The notes under the pieces: generated by a model
Seen by the model: the letters and a program-made list of their open reading frames with translations, nothing else
Database searches by the model: none
Told to the model about the DNA's origin: nothing
Program-made: the position numbers and the translations under genes
Source: Burkholderia dolosa
Lineage (GTDB): Bacteria > Pseudomonadota > Gammaproteobacteria > Burkholderiales > Burkholderiaceae
Length of the DNA: 64,000 nucleotides
Direction: 5' to 3'
Assembly: GCF_902499135.1 (NCBI RefSeq)
Contig: NZ_CABVPR010000029.1
Span: 1-64,000 of the forward strand
Shown here: positions 16,419 to 25,464 of the stretch, one piece after another
Position numbering within the stretch: position 1 is the stretch's first letter
Layout of the letters: every line of letters begins with the position of its first letter

Positions 16419-16973
16419 TTATTCCGGAAACGGCAAATCAGTTTGTCCGTCCGCGCGCATGCCGAACGTGTTGAGCGTCATCGCGACGAGCGCGTAATAG
16501 CCGAGCAGCGCGACGAGGTTCACGACGGTCTCGTGACCGAAGCGCGCCGTCGCGCGCGCGAACGTCGCATCGCTCACGCGCTGCGTGTCGTATAGCTCGG
16601 TCGCGAACGCATGAATCAGCGCGTCGTCGTCCGATTCGAACGTCGGCGCGATGCCGCGCCGGATCGCGTCGGCCGTCGCGGCCGGCACGCCGGCTTCGAG
16701 CGCGATCGGATGGTGGATGTGCCACTCGGCCTGCGAGCGCCAGCGCGCGGCCGTCACAAGAATCGCGAGTTCCGACAGCCGCAGCGGCAGCCCGGTTCGA
16801 TAGCGGCAGAACGCGCCGAGCTGCTGCGCGTGCTGCGCGAGCTCGGGGCTCGCGATCCAGCCGAGGAACGGCCCGTTCAGGTTGCCGCGCGGGCCGCTCA
16901 GAATCTCGGCGAGCACGGCCTTCTGCACGTCGGTGGCCGACGCAGGATCGAATGGAGGCAGTCTGTCTGTCAT
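16419..16973 (-). CDS. Carboxymuconolactone decarboxylase (CMD)-family protein
   Basis: 184 residues of the all-helical CMD/AhpD fold: FLGWIASPELAQHAQQLG, LPLRLSELAILVTAARW, then the EWHIHHPIALEAGV block. The CxxC of AhpD is absent, so it is not a peroxidase-type member; the E and H residues in EWHIHHP are those conserved in the decarboxylase-like subgroup. It is the last gene of the six-gene amino acid operon, 46 bp after the aminotransferase. Its substrate should be a product of that pathway but is unknown. Confidence 0.88.
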   Translation of the reverse strand: MTDRLPPFDPASATDVQKAVLAEILSGPRGNLNGPFLGWIASPELAQHAQQLGAFCRYRTGLPLRLSELAILVTAARWRSQAEWHIHHPIALEAGVPAATADAIRRGIAPTFESDDDALIHAFATELYDTQRVSDATFARATARFGHETVVNLVALLGYYALVAMTLNTFGMRADGQTDLPFPE

Positions 16974-17019
16974 GGCGACGGTTTCGTGAAGGGGACGCGA
17001 CGGATTATGCGCGCATGCG

Positions 17020-18363
17020 TCACGCGGCCGCCGCCAGCGCGGCGTCGATCGCGCCCGACAGCCGTTCGACGATCGTGTCGATCTGCTGCGCGGTACAGAT
17101 GAACGGCGGCGCGATCAGCACGTGATCGCCGCGCACGCCGTCGACCGTGCCGCCCATCGGATACACCATCAGGCCGCGCTGCATCGCTTCGCGCTTGATC
17201 GACGCATGCAGCTTCAGCGCCGGATCGAACGTCGTCTTGCTGTCGCGATCGCGCACGAGTTCGACGCCGACGAACAGCCCGCGGCCGCGCACGTCGCCGA
17301 CATGCGGATGCGCGCCGTAGCGCTCGCGCAGCAATGCACGCAGCTGCTCGCCGCGCGCCTTCACGTTGTCGAGCAGCCTTTCCTCGGCGATCACGCGCTG
17401 CACTTCGAGCGCGGCCGCGCACGCGCTCGCGTGGCCCATATACGTGTGGCCGTGCTGGAAGAAACCGGAGCCGTCGACGATCGTCCGGTAGATCCGGTCG
17501 CTGACGAGCGTCGCGCCGATCGGCTGGTAGCCGGCGCCGAGCCCCTTCGCGACCGTCAGCAGGTCGGGCGCGACGCCGTCCTCGTCGCATGCGTACAGGT
17601 AGCCGGTGCGGCCCATCCCCGACATGATCTCGTCGAGAATCAGCAGCACGCCGTACTTGTCGCACACCGCGCGAATCTTCTGCAGGTACGTGCGCACCGG
17701 CGGCACCGCGCCGGCCGTTGCGCCCACCACCGTTTCGGCGACGAATGCCGCGACGGTGTCCGCGCCGAGTTCGACGATCTTCCGTTCGAGCTCGTCGGCG
17801 AGACGCTGCGCAAACGCGTGTTCCGTTTCGTCCGCGCGCTGCTCGCGATACGCGTAGCAAGGACTCACGTGATGCGCTTCGATCAGCAGCGGCAGGAACG
17901 GCTCGCGCCGCCACGCGTTGCCGCCGATCGCGAGCGCGCCCAGCGTATTGCCGTGATAACTCTGGCGGCGCGCGATGAAACGACGGCGCTGCGGCTCGCC
18001 CTTCTCGACGAAGTACTGGCGCGCGAGCTTCAGTGCCGCCTCGATCGCCTCCGACCCGCCCGACACGAAATACACGTGGTCGAGGCCGGCCGGCGCCGCA
18101 TCGACGAGCCGGTTCGCGAGTTCCTCCGCCACTTCGGTCGTGAAGAACGACGTATGTGCGTACGGCAGCGTCCGCGCCTGCCGCACGATCGCGTCGATCA
18201 CGCGCGGGTTGCTGTGGCCGAGACACGAAACGGCCGCGCCGCCGCATGCGTCGATATAGCGCTTGCCGGTCGAATCGACGATTTCGATGCCGTCGCCGGC
18301 GACGGCGACGGGCATGGTCGCGCGCGGTGTGCGATGAAAAACGGTGGTCATGCGTGGCCTCAT
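17020..18363 (-). CDS. Class III pyridoxal-phosphate aminotransferase
   Basis: 447 residues from the ATG that overlaps the stop of the upstream gene (ATGA, 18360-18363); a start 12 bases later (MTTVFHR) is equally possible and fits family N-termini. Class III marks are SGGSEAIEAALKLARQY, ARRQSYHGNTLG, LILDEIMSGMGRTG and the PLP-lysine block TVAKGLGAGYQPIG. Family members act on omega-amino groups such as GABA, beta-alanine, putrescine or taurine. Position after the Ntn acyltransferase suggests it deaminates the amine that enzyme releases. Confidence 0.95.
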   Translation of the reverse strand: MRPRMTTVFHRTPRATMPVAVAGDGIEIVDSTGKRYIDACGGAAVSCLGHSNPRVIDAIVRQARTLPYAHTSFFTTEVAEELANRLVDAAPAGLDHVYFVSGGSEAIEAALKLARQYFVEKGEPQRRRFIARRQSYHGNTLGALAIGGNAWRREPFLPLLIEAHHVSPCYAYREQRADETEHAFAQRLADELERKIVELGADTVAAFVAETVVGATAGAVPPVRTYLQKIRAVCDKYGVLLILDEIMSGMGRTGYLYACDEDGVAPDLLTVAKGLGAGYQPIGATLVSDRIYRTIVDGSGFFQHGHTYMGHASACAAALEVQRVIAEERLLDNVKARGEQLRALLRERYGAHPHVGDVRGRGLFVGVELVRDRDSKTTFDPALKLHASIKREAMQRGLMVYPMGGTVDGVRGDHVLIAPPFICTAQQIDTIVERLSGAIDAALAAAA

Positions 18364-19415
18364 GGTCGGCACGCGTCGTGCGCCGATGCGCGCGGCTCGA
18401 TGCGCGTCGCGAAGCGCCGCGTGCGATGTTGATGAACGGTGAAATCGATCGACGCGCCGCGCAGCGCAAACACGGCGGTCGCCAGCGTGTTCTCGTCGTC
18501 CGGATCGGCCGGGTCGTCGCGATAGATCGGCAGCCCGTCCGGCGCGCGATCGCCGAGCACGTCCAGCAGCGCGGCTTCGTCGATCGCATCGATCGCGCGA
18601 GTCAGCACGTCGACGCGCCGCTGGCGATCGGCCGACGACTGCGTGACGACCTGCGCGTGCACGTCGCAGCCGGGATGGACGAGATGGTTCGCATGGCCGG
18701 CGATCCGCGCGACGTCGAGCGCCGAGCACCGCGCGACGCTCGCCTCGATGCTCAGCAGCCGCGCGTCGCCGGTCGCGGCGAGCGTGTGATGAAAACCGCT
18801 CGCGCGCGCGTGGCCGCGCAGCACGTCGACGGCTGCGTCGAGCGACGTCGCATCGAGCACGGCGCGCGCGAGGATCATCCGCGGCACGCCCGCTGCCGGC
18901 GTGCGGATCCGCAGGTTGTTGATCGTCTGCACGATGCCGGCGCGGTTCGCGGCAAACGTATGTCCAGGCAACGAGCCCGGATAGTAGAAGCCGACGAAGC
19001 CCGGCTTGCCGCGCGGCTGCACGTCGACGAGCATGCAGCGCCCGTGCAGGAACGGATCGCCGTCCTCGTTGTGCGCGATCCAGCGCGTGCCGTCGGGGCC
19101 GCGCGCGGCCAGCGTCGTGCAGCCGTCCGGCGCGTGATGGATCAGCTCGCCGCGGCAGTTCCACAGGAAGATGTCGTGCGCCGGCCAGCCGACGCCCGCC
19201 GCGATGCCGTCGAGTTCTTCGACGAGATCGGGGTATGCGGCGCGCGCCGCGTGCCGCAGCGCATCGACGAACGGATCGTCGCGCCGGCGGCGCACGGCCT
19301 GCCATGCGCGGCTCTGCTGCATGTACGCGTCGAACGTCGGGCGCGCGAGTTCGCCGAGGCGCACGCCGATGTCGAACGGCGTGCCGGCGATGACGGAGGA
19401 AACGGATAGCGACAT
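18360..19415 (-). CDS. C45-family Ntn hydrolase (acyl-CoA:6-APA acyltransferase-like)
   Basis: 351 residues. C45 proteins are made as precursors that cleave themselves before a cysteine, which then becomes the nucleophile. That residue is the C in APDGCTTLAARG (about C98), followed by the typical WIAHNEDGDP. Members transfer or remove acyl groups on amino compounds; relatives make penicillins in fungi or hydrolyse acylated amines. It lies 29 bp after the ABC ATPase and overlaps the aminotransferase. This suggests import of an N-acylated amino compound, then deacylation and transamination. The substrate is unknown. Confidence 0.85.
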   Translation of the reverse strand: MSLSVSSVIAGTPFDIGVRLGELARPTFDAYMQQSRAWQAVRRRRDDPFVDALRHAARAAYPDLVEELDGIAAGVGWPAHDIFLWNCRGELIHHAPDGCTTLAARGPDGTRWIAHNEDGDPFLHGRCMLVDVQPRGKPGFVGFYYPGSLPGHTFAANRAGIVQTINNLRIRTPAAGVPRMILARAVLDATSLDAAVDVLRGHARASGFHHTLAATGDARLLSIEASVARCSALDVARIAGHANHLVHPGCDVHAQVVTQSSADRQRRVDVLTRAIDAIDEAALLDVLGDRAPDGLPIYRDDPADPDDENTLATAVFALRGASIDFTVHQHRTRRFATRIEPRASAHDACRP

Positions 19416-19444
19416 GTCGAACGGTTCGGTGGAGACGGTCCCGG

Positions 19445-20173
19445 TCAGGACACGTGTTTCAGAAATTCCTTCAGCCGCGGCGTCGGCGGCCGGTCGATCA
19501 GCTCGACCGGATCGCCGTCCTCCGCGATGCCGCCCCGGTCCATGAATAGCAGGCGCGTGCCGACCCGCTTCGCGAAGCCGATCTCGTGCGTGACGACGAT
19601 CATCGTCATTCCTTCGGTCGCGAGGTCCTGCATCACTTTCAGCACTTCGTGCCGCAGCTCCGGATCGAGCGCCGACGTCGGCTCGTCGAACAGCATCAGC
19701 CGCGGCCGGATCGCGAGCGAGCGCGCGATCGCGACGCGCTGCTGCTGACCGCCCGACAGCTCGGCCGGATAGTGATTCGCGCGCGACTCGAGTCCGACCT
19801 TGTCGAGCAGCATCATCGCGCGGTCGCGCGCGTCGGCGCGCGACGCGCCGCGCACCTGCATCGGGCCGAACATCACGTTCTCGAGCGCCGTCATTTGCGG
19901 AAACAGGTTGAACTGCTGGAACACCATGCCCGCCTCGAGCCGGATCTTGCGGATCGTCGACGCGTTGCCGCGCACGCTGAGCCCGTCGACGAGCAGCTCG
20001 CCGCCGGTGATTTTCTCGAGCGCGTTGATACAGCGCAGCATCGTCGACTTGCCGGAGCCGGACGGACCGATCACGACGACGACTTCGCCCGCATCGATCT
20101 TCAGGTCGATCCGCTCGAGCACCGGCACGTGGCCGAAGCTCTTCGACACGTTGTGGAATTCGATCATGCTCAT
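19445..20173 (-). CDS. Polar amino acid ABC transporter ATPase (GlnQ/ArtP type)
   Basis: 242 residues. Walker [10 protein letters not shown] (about 36-44), Q-loop [10 protein letters not shown], signature [16 protein letters not shown], Walker [15 protein letters not shown] and the H-loop VVTHE are all present. The start ATG overlaps the permease stop (ATGA, 20170-20173). It powers the permease next door on the cytoplasmic side. Confidence 0.97.
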   Translation of the reverse strand: MSMIEFHNVSKSFGHVPVLERIDLKIDAGEVVVVIGPSGSGKSTMLRCINALEKITGGELLVDGLSVRGNASTIRKIRLEAGMVFQQFNLFPQMTALENVMFGPMQVRGASRADARDRAMMLLDKVGLESRANHYPAELSGGQQQRVAIARSLAIRPRLMLFDEPTSALDPELRHEVLKVMQDLATEGMTMIVVTHEIGFAKRVGTRLLFMDRGGIAEDGDPVELIDRPPTPRLKEFLKHVS

Positions 20174-20826
20174 AGGATCCGCATCCTCTTTTCGACGAGC
20201 CGCAGCGTCAGCGTCATCGCGCCGGTCAGCATCAGATAAATGATCGCCACCGCGGTCCAGATCTCGACCGCCTGGAAGTTGCCCGCGATGATCTCCTGCC
20301 CTTTGCGCGTGAGCTCGCCGACGCCGATCACGATGAACAGCGACGTGTCCTTCAGGCTCACGATGCACTGGTTGCCGAGCGGCGGAATCAGCCGCCGGAA
20401 CGCGAGCGGCCCGACCACCTTCAGCAGCACGCGCGGCATCGACAGCCCCATCGCGAGCCCCGCTTCGGTCAACCCTTTCGGGATCGACAGCAGCGCGCCG
20501 CGCACCACTTCCGCGAGATACGCGCCCGAGTTCACGGTGATCGCGACGATCGCGGCCGTCAGGCCGTCGATGCGGATATGCGCGAGCAGCGGCAGCGCGA
20601 AATACAGGAACATCACCTGCACGACGATCGGCGTGCCGCGGATCAGTTCGATATACACCTGCGCGAGCACGTTCATCGCCTTCGGTCCGTATGCGCGGAA
20701 CATGCCCGCGATCATCCCGACGACGAACCCGCCCGCGAGCCCGAAACATGCGATGAACACCGTCAACCGGACCCCGTCCAGCAGGTCCGGCAGCGCGGCC
20801 CAGATCGCCGACCAATCGAAATTCAC
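20170..20826 (-). CDS. Polar amino acid ABC transporter permease (HisM/GlnP type)
   Basis: 218 residues with about five membrane segments. The EAA loop that docks the ATPase is recognised in [27 protein letters not shown]-like order (about 130-155). Probably works as a homodimer, since only one permease gene is present. It lies 65 bp after the binding-protein gene and overlaps the ATPase gene. Confidence 0.95.
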   Translation of the reverse strand: MNFDWSAIWAALPDLLDGVRLTVFIACFGLAGGFVVGMIAGMFRAYGPKAMNVLAQVYIELIRGTPIVVQVMFLYFALPLLAHIRIDGLTAAIVAITVNSGAYLAEVVRGALLSIPKGLTEAGLAMGLSMPRVLLKVVGPLAFRRLIPPLGNQCIVSLKDTSLFIVIGVGELTRKGQEIIAGNFQAVEIWTAVAIIYLMLTGAMTLTLRLVEKRMRIL

Positions 20827-20891
20827 TTGTCGCTCCCGTTCGATTCAACACCGGCGCGGCCGGTCGGCCGCGCGCCGCCACACCGTCGCGC

Positions 20892-21644
20892 TCACATCTT
20901 CGGCGGCTCGGCGCCGAACCACTTCCTGTAGATCTGCGCATAGCGGCCGTCCGCCTTGATCTTCGCGAGCGACGCGTCGACCTTCGGCACGAGCGGGCTG
21001 CCCTTCGGGAAGCCGATTCCGTACCGGTCGCCGGTGACCGGCTGCCCTGCGACCTTGACCTTGCCGTTGCCTGCGTTGTTGACGAAGAACAGCACGTTCG
21101 GCGTATCGTGCATCGCCGCGTCGACGCGGCCCGCTTCGAGCGCGAGATACGCCTGGTCGATGTTCGGGAACTGGCGGATCTCCTTCGGCTTCAGGTGCGC
21201 GTTGATCCAGTCGATCGTCGCGGTGCCCGTCTTCGCCGCGATCACCTTGCCGTTCAGATCGTCGATCGACTTGATCGTCGTATTGCCGACCTGCACCATC
21301 GCCGCGAGACCGCTGTCGTAGTACGGTGCCGAAAAATCGATCGCCTTCCGCCGCTCCTCCCTGATCGTCATGCCGGACAGCGCGACGTCGATGTTCTGCG
21401 TCTGCAGCGCCGGAATCAGCCCCGCGAAATCCATCGGCTGGATCGTGTATTTCCAGCCCTGGTCGCGCGCAATCTCCGCCCACAGGTCGAGATCGAAGCC
21501 GACGTACTTGTCGCCCTGCTTGAACTCGAACGGCATGAACGACGTGTCGGTACCGACGACGAGCGTCTTGGTGTCCGCATGCGCGGCGCTTGCGCCGAGC
21601 ACGGCGACCGCCGCGACGGCTTTCAGGAACGAACGACGACTCAT
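20892..21644 (-). CDS. Periplasmic polar amino acid-binding protein (GlnH/FliY-like)
   Basis: 250 residues from the ATG at 21644 (MSRRSFLKAVAAVAVLG), which has GGAG 11 bases upstream; an ATG 15 bases earlier is less well placed. A signal peptide ends at AHA (about 24). Binding-protein blocks are VGTDTSFMPFEFKQGDKYVGFDLDLW, MDFAGLIPALQ, DVALSGMTIREERRKAIDFSAPYYDSG and the terminal YAQIYRKWFG. The R in TIREERR usually holds the ligand carboxylate. First gene of the six-gene operon. Confidence 0.95.
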   Translation of the reverse strand: MSRRSFLKAVAAVAVLGASAAHADTKTLVVGTDTSFMPFEFKQGDKYVGFDLDLWAEIARDQGWKYTIQPMDFAGLIPALQTQNIDVALSGMTIREERRKAIDFSAPYYDSGLAAMVQVGNTTIKSIDDLNGKVIAAKTGTATIDWINAHLKPKEIRQFPNIDQAYLALEAGRVDAAMHDTPNVLFFVNNAGNGKVKVAGQPVTGDRYGIGFPKGSPLVPKVDASLAKIKADGRYAQIYRKWFGAEPPKM

Positions 21645-21731
21645 GGCTTTTCTCCGCATGATGGAACGTGATCCGGCGCGCACGCCGGACGGAACGACGA
21701 CACCGGCCGGCACCGCAACATGCGATGCCGA

Positions 21732-21761
21732 ATTAAACCTTAACGCAACATGTGTTGTCAA
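21732..21761 (-). promoter_or_regulatory. Sigma-70-type promoter of the amino acid/acyltransferase operon
   Basis: On the minus strand TTGACA (21761-21756) and TTTAAT (21737-21732) are 18 bases apart, about 90 bases before the binding-protein start. Between them lies a small dyad, CAACA-CA-TGTTG, that could be an operator. The AT-rich tract around it stands out from the high-GC flanks. Confidence 0.65.
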
Positions 21762-22155
21762 TCGCGATACTACGACAACAAAAAAATGCGCAACGGAAAA
21801 TTGCATCGAGACAAACCCGACGCTGTCGCGGTCGTGGAGCGATCGGACGATGGGCAGTCGCACGGGGGCGGTGAAGACAGGACGACGGCGAGATGAGCGC
21901 GGAATCCGGCAGCGCTCACGCAGGAAGCGAGCGAAGGTCGGACGGAAGTCCGGATCGCGTTCGGCAGATCGGCAACGGCCGTCGGAAGACTATCGGGCGC
22001 GATCGCGCTTCGGGCGTCGCGCCGTCGGGTAGTCAGGTGTTGCAACAATCGTTGCGCGCGCATCCGCCGACGGATGCGCACGCATTGCGATGTGACGCGC
22101 GTCGTCCGCGGCGGCGATAAGCGTTACGTGCAGCCGGCCCGCGTGCGCGTTCGCG
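21762..22155. other. Non-coding stretch upstream of the operon promoter
   Basis: About 390 bases between the operon promoter and the MAPEG stop. No credible gene on either strand; the first 60 bases are AT-rich, the rest GC-rich. Confidence 0.5.
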
Positions 22156-22527
22156 TCACGGCGCGGCGAAGAACAGCGACACGATGCAGACCATTCCGGC
22201 GAACCACACGATCGAGCGCAACGACGCCCAGTTCAGCAGATACAGCAGCGAATAGACGACGCGGGTCGCGACGAACGCGACGGCGAGCCGGTCGACATGC
22301 TGGACGTTCGCGCCGTTGTGCCACGCGACGACCAGCGCGGCGGTCAACAGCGCGAGCGCCTCCCACGCGTTCTGATGCGCGGCGTGCGCGCGTGCGCGCC
22401 AGCCTTCGAGCGCCGCGAGGTACGCGCGCGGCGTACGGTTGTCGTAGCCCTTGCGCGCCTTCGCGAGGATCGTCAGCGGGAACGGCAACAGCGCCGCGAT
22501 GAACAGGCACAGCTGGGACGTCGTCAT
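22156..22527 (-). CDS. MAPEG-family membrane protein
   Basis: 123 residues with about four membrane helices (5-25, 60-75, 78-98, 102-121). NRTPRAYLAALEGWRARAHAAHQNAWE matches the MAPEG signature in which an arginine and glutamate line the glutathione site, and the C-terminal LRSIVWFAGMVCIVSLFF is typical. Bacterial members are glutathione transferases or of unknown role. Start supported by GAGGAGACACCG. Divergent from alanine racemase. Confidence 0.88.
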   Translation of the reverse strand: MTTSQLCLFIAALLPFPLTILAKARKGYDNRTPRAYLAALEGWRARAHAAHQNAWEALALLTAALVVAWHNGANVQHVDRLAVAFVATRVVYSLLYLLNWASLRSIVWFAGMVCIVSLFFAAP

Positions 22528-22834
22528 CGGTGTCTCCTCGTTATGATTACATCGATCAATGGCAAGATCGCGAGAGCTTAGCATTGCATCGCGCGATTCG
22601 CGCACCGGTTTTCTAGACGGGACGCTCGGCAACGCATGCCGGACAGCGCTTCCGCGCCGCACGTGCATGTGCGGGAATTTCCACCAAATCGCCGACAAAT
22701 ACGTTAATAAAAACTGGTCGAACACCAATAAGATAGCGGTCGTCACTGGCTCGGCACGCGCCGGGCCAAGCCAAGCCCGCAACGACCCGTGCCGCACCGC
22801 GCGCGCCGAACGACATCCGACACGAGCCATCGCC
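22528..22834. other. Divergent promoter region between MAPEG and alanine racemase genes
   Basis: 307 bases; an AT-rich tract at about 22680-22740 (around AAATACGTTAATAAAAACT) is the likely shared promoter zone. No clear -35/-10 pair could be fixed. Confidence 0.5.
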
Positions 22835-23956
22835 ATGCCCCGTCCCATCGTCGCCCACATCCGCCCGGACGCCGTCCGCCGCAACCTCGCATTCATCCGC
22901 CGTACCGCCGCGCAGTCGCGCGTGTGGGCGGTGGTCAAGGCCAACGCGTACGGCCACGGAATCGAACGCATCTATCCGGGCCTCGCGGCGGCCGACGGCA
23001 TCGCGCTGCTCGATCTCGACGAAGCCGTGCGCGTGCGCGAGCTCGGCTGGGACAAGCCGGTGCTGCTGCTCGAAGGAATCTTCGAGCCGGCCGACGTCGA
23101 ATGGGTCGACCGTCACCGGCTGACGGTCGCCGTGCACTGCGACGAACAGCTCGACCTGCTGATCGCCGCGAAGCCGCGCCAGCCGATCGACATCCAGCTG
23201 AAGATGAATTCCGGCATGAACCGGCTCGGCTACCGGCCCGATGCGTTCCGCGCCGCGTGGGAACGCGCGGCCGCCGCGCCGTCGATCGGCACGATCACGC
23301 TGATGATGCATTTCGCGAACGCCGACGAAGGCGAGATCGACTGGCAGCTCGAGCGGTTCGACGCGGCGACGGCCGGGATTCCGGGCGAGCGCACGGTAGC
23401 GAATTCGGCGGGCGTGCTGTGGCATCCGCGCGCGCACCGCGACTGGGTGCGGCCCGGCACGATCCTGTACGGCGCATCGCCGACCGGCGTCGCACGGCAT
23501 ATCGCGGACACGCCGCTGCTGCCCGCGATGACGCTGACGAGCCGGATCATCGGCGTGCAGACGCTCGAGCCGGGCGACACGGTCGGCTACGGCCGCCGCT
23601 TCACCGCGGATCGGCCGATGCGGATCGGCGTCGTCGCGTGCGGCTATGCGGACGGCTATCCGCGCCACGCACCGACCGGCACGCCGATCGCGGTGGACGG
23701 CGTGACGACGCGCGTCGTCGGCCGCGTGTCGATGGACATGCTGACCGTCGACCTGACGCCGTGCCCGCACGCGGGCATCGGTTCGAGCGTCGAGCTGTGG
23801 GGCGATCGGGTGAAGGTCGACGACGTCGCGGAAGCGAGCGGCACGATCGGCTACGAGCTGATGTGCGCGCTCGCGCGCCGCGTGCCGGTCGTGATCGTGC
23901 CGCCGGGCGCGGCGAGCGTGGCATCTGAACCGAGAACGGGCAGCTACGGGCGATGA
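22835..23956 (+). CDS. alr: Alanine racemase
   Basis: 373 residues, fold type III PLP enzyme that interconverts L- and D-alanine for peptidoglycan or for D-alanine catabolism. The PLP lysine is K35 in [23 protein letters not shown] and the catalytic tyrosine in DTVGYGRRF are present, as is [13 protein letters not shown]. The ATG at 22835 opens [18 protein letters not shown], the normal N-terminus. Whether this is the anabolic Alr or catabolic DadX cannot be told; no dadA lies nearby. A terminator follows. Confidence 0.95.
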   Translation: MPRPIVAHIRPDAVRRNLAFIRRTAAQSRVWAVVKANAYGHGIERIYPGLAAADGIALLDLDEAVRVRELGWDKPVLLLEGIFEPADVEWVDRHRLTVAVHCDEQLDLLIAAKPRQPIDIQLKMNSGMNRLGYRPDAFRAAWERAAAAPSIGTITLMMHFANADEGEIDWQLERFDAATAGIPGERTVANSAGVLWHPRAHRDWVRPGTILYGASPTGVARHIADTPLLPAMTLTSRIIGVQTLEPGDTVGYGRRFTADRPMRIGVVACGYADGYPRHAPTGTPIAVDGVTTRVVGRVSMDMLTVDLTPCPHAGIGSSVELWGDRVKVDDVAEASGTIGYELMCALARRVPVVIVPPGAASVASEPRTGSYGR

Positions 23957-24028
23957 CGCAATGATGCGACGACGTAACCGGACTACGACCGCAGCGCGTG
24001 CGCATGGTGCGCCGTTACCGCTTTTTGT

Positions 24029-24054
24029 GGGCCGCTTCGCGCGGCCTTTTGTTT
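24029..24054 (+). terminator. Rho-independent terminator after alanine racemase
   Basis: GGCCGC and GCGGCC (24030-24035, 24041-24046) around TTCGC, followed by TTTTGTTT. Confidence 0.8.
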
Positions 24055-24121
24055 ATCAGACGGGATCAGACGGTTACGCGCGCGTTCGCACACACCGCGG
24101 CGCCCGCGCATCGAGCGCGCG

Positions 24122-24916
24122 CTACGCGCGCCACGTCGGCCGGCGCTTCTCCAGGAACGCGTCGATTCCTTCGCCGGCGTCCTCATCCATCATGTTCTGC
24201 GCCATCACGTCGCCGGCATACGCGTACGCTTCGTCGAGCGGCAGTTCACGCTGCCGGTAGAACATCCGTTTCCCGTATCGCACCGCCGCCGGGCTTTTCG
24301 ACACGATCTCCGCGACCTTGCGTGCGACGGCAGCATCGAGCGCGTCCTCGGGCACGGCCTCGTTGACGAGTCCCCATGCGGCGGCCGTCGCCGCATCGAC
24401 GAAACGGCCGGTCACGAGCATGTCGAATGCGCGCTTGGCCGCCACGTTGCGGGTCAACGCCACGGCCGGCGTCGAACAGAACAGCCCGACGTTGATGCCG
24501 GACACCGCAAAGCGCGCAGTGTCGGCCGCGATCGCGAGATCGCACGCGGCGACGAGCTGGCAGCCGGCCGCCGTCGCGATGCCTTGCACGCGCGCGATCA
24601 CCGGCACCGGCAATGCACGCATCGCGAGCATCACGCGGCTGCACTGCGCGAACAGCGTGCGGTAATGGTCGAGGTCCGGCTTGCTGCGCATCTCGCGCAG
24701 ATCGTGGCCCGCGCAAAAGGCCTTGCCCGCCGCGGCGAGCACGACGCAGCGCACGTGCGGATCGGCGGCCAGCGAATCGAATGCGTCGCGCAGGCTCGCG
24801 AGCATCGCGTCGGACAACGCGTTGAACTGCTGCGGCCGGTTCAGCGTCAGCGTGACGACGCCGTCGCGCATGTCGCGCAACAGGATCGGCCCGGAACTAT
24901 CGTGATCGGTTGGCAT
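24122..24916 (-). CDS. Enoyl-CoA hydratase/isomerase-family protein (ECHDC2/3-like)
   Basis: 264 residues from MPTDHDSSGPILL, chosen because the crotonase fold begins there. Oxyanion-hole blocks are KAFCAGHDLREM and TAAGCQLVAACDLAIA. The site of the second catalytic glutamate reads FAVSGINVGLFCS, so the general acid of true hydratases is missing, as in the ECHDC2/3 branch whose substrates are unclear. Stands alone, opposite the racemase terminator and after the chemosensory operon. Confidence 0.88.
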   Translation of the reverse strand: MPTDHDSSGPILLRDMRDGVVTLTLNRPQQFNALSDAMLASLRDAFDSLAADPHVRCVVLAAAGKAFCAGHDLREMRSKPDLDHYRTLFAQCSRVMLAMRALPVPVIARVQGIATAAGCQLVAACDLAIAADTARFAVSGINVGLFCSTPAVALTRNVAAKRAFDMLVTGRFVDAATAAAWGLVNEAVPEDALDAAVARKVAEIVSKSPAAVRYGKRMFYRQRELPLDEAYAYAGDVMAQNMMDEDAGEGIDAFLEKRRPTWRA

Positions 24917-25070
24917 GATGGTCGGCTCGACGGAATGCGGCAGGGTTCGACCCGCCGCGAACGGCAGGCGACGACGCGCCCGCGTTCGCGGCACATGGTG
25001 CAGATGGTCCTCCACATTGCGCGCGCCGTCCAGCCGAGACGACCCGCATGCGCGGGCCCGCGCCCGCGCG

Positions 25071-25436
25071 TCAGCCGGCGAGCTTCTTCAGCGCATCGAG
25101 CACCGCGTCGCCCTTGAACGGCTTCACGATCCAGCCTTTCACGCCGGCCGCCTTGCCGCGCTCCTTCATCGCCGGGCTGCTCTCGGTCGTCAGCATCACG
25201 ACGTTGACCGACGTGTTCGCGAGCTCGCCGCGAATCTTCTCGACCATCGTGAGCCCGTCCATGTTCGGCATGTTCACGTCGCTGATCACGAGTCGCACGC
25301 CGGGCGTCGCCTTCAGCTTCGCGAGGCCGTCCTTGCCGTCGACCGCCGTCGCGACGTCGAGCCCGTGATTGCGCAGGAAGCCCGCGACTTCGTCGCGCAC
25401 CGTGCCCGAATCGTCGACCACCAGAATCTTCGCCAT
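25071..25436 (-). CDS. Single-domain response regulator (CheY-like)
   Basis: 121 residues, a complete receiver and nothing else. Acidic pair D8-D9, phospho-acceptor D53 in VISDVNMPNMDG, switch threonine in VMLTTESS and lysine in VKPFKGDAV are all present. Last gene of the five-gene chemosensory operon, 28 bp after the pseudo-receiver/CheX gene. It is the probable phosphate acceptor of the operon's kinase. No output domain is attached, so it acts by protein contact, not necessarily with the flagellar motor. Confidence 0.95.
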   Translation of the reverse strand: MAKILVVDDSGTVRDEVAGFLRNHGLDVATAVDGKDGLAKLKATPGVRLVISDVNMPNMDGLTMVEKIRGELANTSVNVVMLTTESSPAMKERGKAAGVKGWIVKPFKGDAVLDALKKLAG

Positions 25437-25464
25437 TCGTATTCCCCTTTGCTTGTTGCTGACT

